Shown piece after piece: positions 45,481 through 47,652 of a stretch of DNA of 47,652 nt (within the stretch, counting starts at the first letter, position 1; every line of letters begins with the position of its first letter). Made by a program: the position numbers and the translations under genes. Below the pieces are notes generated by a model that was given only the letters and a program-made list of their open reading frames with translations, was not told where the DNA came from and did not search any database. The DNA lies in NCBI GenBank assembly GCA_028689715.1, contig JAQVCQ010000009.1, forward strand, positions 1 to 47,652. Reading direction: 5' to 3'. The stretch comes from Lachnospiraceae bacterium (lineage in GTDB: Bacteria; Bacillota; Clostridia; Lachnospirales; Lachnospiraceae).

Positions 45481-47565
45481 CTAATATACAGAAGCTTCCA
45501 TGATATCTATTTTTGTTATTTTGATCTGTGGAATCTGATTGGATAGTTTCCAGACAGAATCTTTTTTTGATATTTGAACCTGAAGCATAGAGGACAGATC
45601 GACCTTTGATGAGATGCCATCATCATCATAAAAATCATAGGATAAAACATCAGTCTTGTCAGAATACCCAATGATTTCGAAACTAGTGCAATCCAGTGAA
45701 TCTGTATTATTTGCTTCAGGGGCAAGCATCAGAAACTTATTTCTTTTAATGAACAATACAAATTCTTCTAAACTGAGATCGATAAAATGATGTCCTTTTT
45801 CAAGTATTTCACAGGTCCGTTCAAGTCTGGAATCAAATTTGACCATAAGCATAGATTCAGGAAGGTATACATATCTTCCGGCTGCATTTTGCGTATATAC
45901 CGGAGCGCTCATCAGACTTTCCCCTATCAGAAGCTGATCTTCAACTGATCTGCTCAGGCTGTCATGTTCATATTCAAATGACAAGGGAAGAAAGAACATT
46001 TCATGACATTTCACAGCTTTGATAAATTCGCTGTAGAGATAAGGCAGCAAACGGTAACGGAATTTTAATAATTTTGAAAAATAACCGGTGGATGAAAACT
46101 GATATAATTCCTGTTCTCTGGTACTGATTGCACTATGATTTCTCATAAGAGGTGTAAATAAGCCAAATTGCAGCCATCGAATCATCAGATCATATGTAGT
46201 ATCGCATCCAAACCCACCAAGGTCTGCTCCGCTGTATAAAAAACCACACATATTTAATGAAGGCATCATCTTAATATTTAAAAGTAAGTGCTCCCACCAG
46301 GAACTATTATCACCAGTCCAGATTCCTCCATAGCGATGCATGCCGATATAAGATGCTCTCGAGAATAATAAGAATCGTTTATCTTCCTGAATGGAATGAA
46401 GACCTTCTGAAGCTGCACGTGTCATCATATATCCATATAAGTTATGCAGTTTTCTGTGAACGATTCTTTCACCATTATGATTATGATAAAATCGGTCATA
46501 ATCTTTTGGATTATTGGAAAGATTTTCTATTGCCTCCCGCATCCCAAATGATTCTTTTATTCCAATATTGGTATCGCGAATTGAATCCAGATATGAAAAT
46601 GTTTCTTCGAGTCCTTCTTCTGAATAGAAAATAGCGGGTTCGTTCATATCGTTCCAGAAACCATCGATTCCACAATCAGTCAGTATTTTATATTTTTCAC
46701 CGAACCACTTACGAGCAGCAGGATTGATGAAGTCGGGAAAATGAACTCGTCCAGGCCAGACAGCGGCAACAAATGGTTTTCCTGTTTCATCTTCGCAGAA
46801 ATATCCATGTTCCACACCCTCTTCATAAACAGAATACCCTTCTTCAATTTTCACACCCGCATCAATAATTGGAACCAGGCGAATTCCACGACTGCGTAAA
46901 TCGGAAACCATGGTTTTGAAATTTGGGAAACGAGACGGATCAACAGTGAAATCCTTATAGGCTTCCATGTAATCAATATCCATATAAATGGATTCAAGAG
47001 GAATATCCAGATTTTGATACTGATCAGCAATATCATAAAATTCTGATTCCTTGGAATAACCCCATCGACTTTGTTGATAACCAAATCCCCATTTTGGCGG
47101 AATATATGATTCTCCGATCAAAGTACGGAATGATCTGATAATGGACCTTAAATTATCTTCCTCTATGATATAAATCGTATAGTCAGTAGACTCTCCAGAG
47201 ATCTTTAAGTCATCATAATCGGAATAACCAATATCGAAGGTGATTTTTTCAGGGCAGTCGATAAAAACACCAAACGTATTCTTGCCACTAATTAGTAGAA
47301 AATTGTGGGCTCCATACATTGAAAAAATATCCGGTGTATGTGTTGATGTGTCGCTGCAGAAACTTTCATAAAGATATCCACGCTTATTCAAGCCACGATT
47401 GCTTTCACCTAAGCCGTATACAACTGTATCGCGCTCAAGCTTTAGGAAAAAATTTAGTTTTGTCCCCTTTTTTGTGAAGTGAGGCAGTGGTTCCGGGTTA
47501 GGTGTCAGATCCAGAACAACAGCTTCTGTTGGAAATGGTATTCCAAAATCATACCTGCGAATCAT
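45481..47565 (-). CDS. Glycoside hydrolase family 31 alpha-glucosidase-like enzyme
   Basis: The 694-residue cytosolic enzyme has no signal peptide. An N-terminal beta domain (about 1-150) carries VVYGLGESNRGLNKRG. The catalytic barrel (about 155-520) has IPPKWGFGYQQSRWGY, the nucleophile Asp306 in DGFWNDMNEPAIF, and acid/base Asp419 in RYGGIWTGDNSSWWEH. RASYIGMHRYG and LMRNHSAIS follow, then C-terminal beta domains. Both catalytic residues are intact. GH31 members cleave alpha-linked glucose or xylose; a cytosolic form suggests oligosaccharide use after import. The ATG at 47565 has TGGAG and overlaps the stop of an upstream open frame. Confidence 0.94.
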   Translation of the reverse strand: MIRRYDFGIPFPTEAVVLDLTPNPEPLPHFTKKGTKLNFFLKLERDTVVYGLGESNRGLNKRGYLYESFCSDTSTHTPDIFSMYGAHNFLLISGKNTFGVFIDCPEKITFDIGYSDYDDLKISGESTDYTIYIIEEDNLRSIIRSFRTLIGESYIPPKWGFGYQQSRWGYSKESEFYDIADQYQNLDIPLESIYMDIDYMEAYKDFTVDPSRFPNFKTMVSDLRSRGIRLVPIIDAGVKIEEGYSVYEEGVEHGYFCEDETGKPFVAAVWPGRVHFPDFINPAARKWFGEKYKILTDCGIDGFWNDMNEPAIFYSEEGLEETFSYLDSIRDTNIGIKESFGMREAIENLSNNPKDYDRFYHNHNGERIVHRKLHNLYGYMMTRAASEGLHSIQEDKRFLLFSRASYIGMHRYGGIWTGDNSSWWEHLLLNIKMMPSLNMCGFLYSGADLGGFGCDTTYDLMIRWLQFGLFTPLMRNHSAISTREQELYQFSSTGYFSKLLKFRYRLLPYLYSEFIKAVKCHEMFFLPLSFEYEHDSLSRSVEDQLLIGESLMSAPVYTQNAAGRYVYLPESMLMVKFDSRLERTCEILEKGHHFIDLSLEEFVLFIKRNKFLMLAPEANNTDSLDCTSFEIIGYSDKTDVLSYDFYDDDGISSKVDLSSMLQVQISKKDSVWKLSNQIPQIKITKIDIMEASVY

Positions 47566-47652
47566 AACAGTTTCTCCATTCGTTTTATTTTCTTTTTTAT
47601 TTTTTTGTTTGAATCACATTCTGACAGCCTGAATAAAATAGAAGGAATCAGC
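47562..47652 (-). CDS. C-terminal end of an unidentified upstream gene, cut by window edge
   Basis: One minus-strand frame is open from the right edge to a TGA at 47564-47562 that overlaps the GH31 ATG (ATGA). It gives about 29 residues, LIPSILFRLSECDSNKK, then a Lys-rich tail ending KRMEKLL. A 4-nt overlap is a common operon arrangement, and basic tails are common in membrane transporters, so a sugar transporter is possible. The stretch is short and A-rich, so it may also be non-coding. Confidence 0.45.
   Translation of the reverse strand, partial: LIPSILFRLSECDSNKKIKKKIKRMEKLL

Overview
The window is the replication-origin region of a low-GC, Gram-positive (Firmicutes) chromosome. The gene families point to a clostridial lineage, most likely a motile, anaerobic Lachnospiraceae-type organism. 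This rests on the rpmH-rnpA-yidD-yidC-jag-mnmE-mnmG-rsmG-parA-parB order on one side of the origin and dnaA-dnaN-yaaA-recF-gyrB-gyrA on the other. It also rests on DUF3881 and DUF4446 proteins, a clostridial form of SerRS, and a YjfB-type motility protein behind a sigma-D-like promoter. Species-level naming is not supported.

Left arm (1-15.6 kb, mostly minus strand, leading strand for a fork moving left). The window opens inside a tRNA-Arg(CCU) gene. Then come DUF3881, serS, a divergent HD-GYP protein, a DUF4446 membrane protein, parB and parA. A 318-nt gap holds two perfect parS sites and two half sites. A cytoplasmic DegS/DegU-like two-component pair and a head-on alpha/beta-hydrolase lacking its nucleophile serine lie where many Firmicutes carry noc. 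The conserved rsmG-mnmG-mnmE, jag-yidC-yidD-rnpA-rpmH block follows, with intrinsic terminators after rpmH and jag.

Origin (15.6-16.2 kb, plus the 17.6-17.9 kb gap). The 617-nt rpmH-dnaA gap is very AT-rich and has several DnaA-box-like 9-mers that deviate from TTATCCACA. Gene orientation flips here, and the dnaA-to-gyrA block runs rightward to 24.8 kb, ending in a 31-bp-stem hairpin shared with a convergent D,D-carboxypeptidase gene.

Right arm (25-47.6 kb). A PiT phosphate transporter and its DUF47/PhoU-like partner sit behind an 11-bp-periodic TTTACATAGAA array that looks like a Pho box. Next come trmB, a Cof-type HAD phosphatase, the YjfB motility protein, a PadR/HAAS regulatory pair, an unrecognised nuclease-like protein with xpt and exoA, an ABC-F protein, and a MarR regulator with a heterodimeric ABC exporter. 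A complete branched-chain amino acid ABC importer (livJHMGF) is followed by a cytidylate-kinase-like protein and a GH31 alpha-glucosidase. An open frame cut by the right edge overlaps the GH31 start.

No mobile element, CRISPR array, prophage or rRNA gene was seen. Most of the window is core chromosome. The less ordinary items are regulatory (parS within a palindrome, Pho box, sigma-D promoter, attenuator-like terminators) or proteins with altered catalytic motifs (hydrolase, HD-GYP, SerRS, nuclease-like protein). All family names are from reading the sequence, with no database search.
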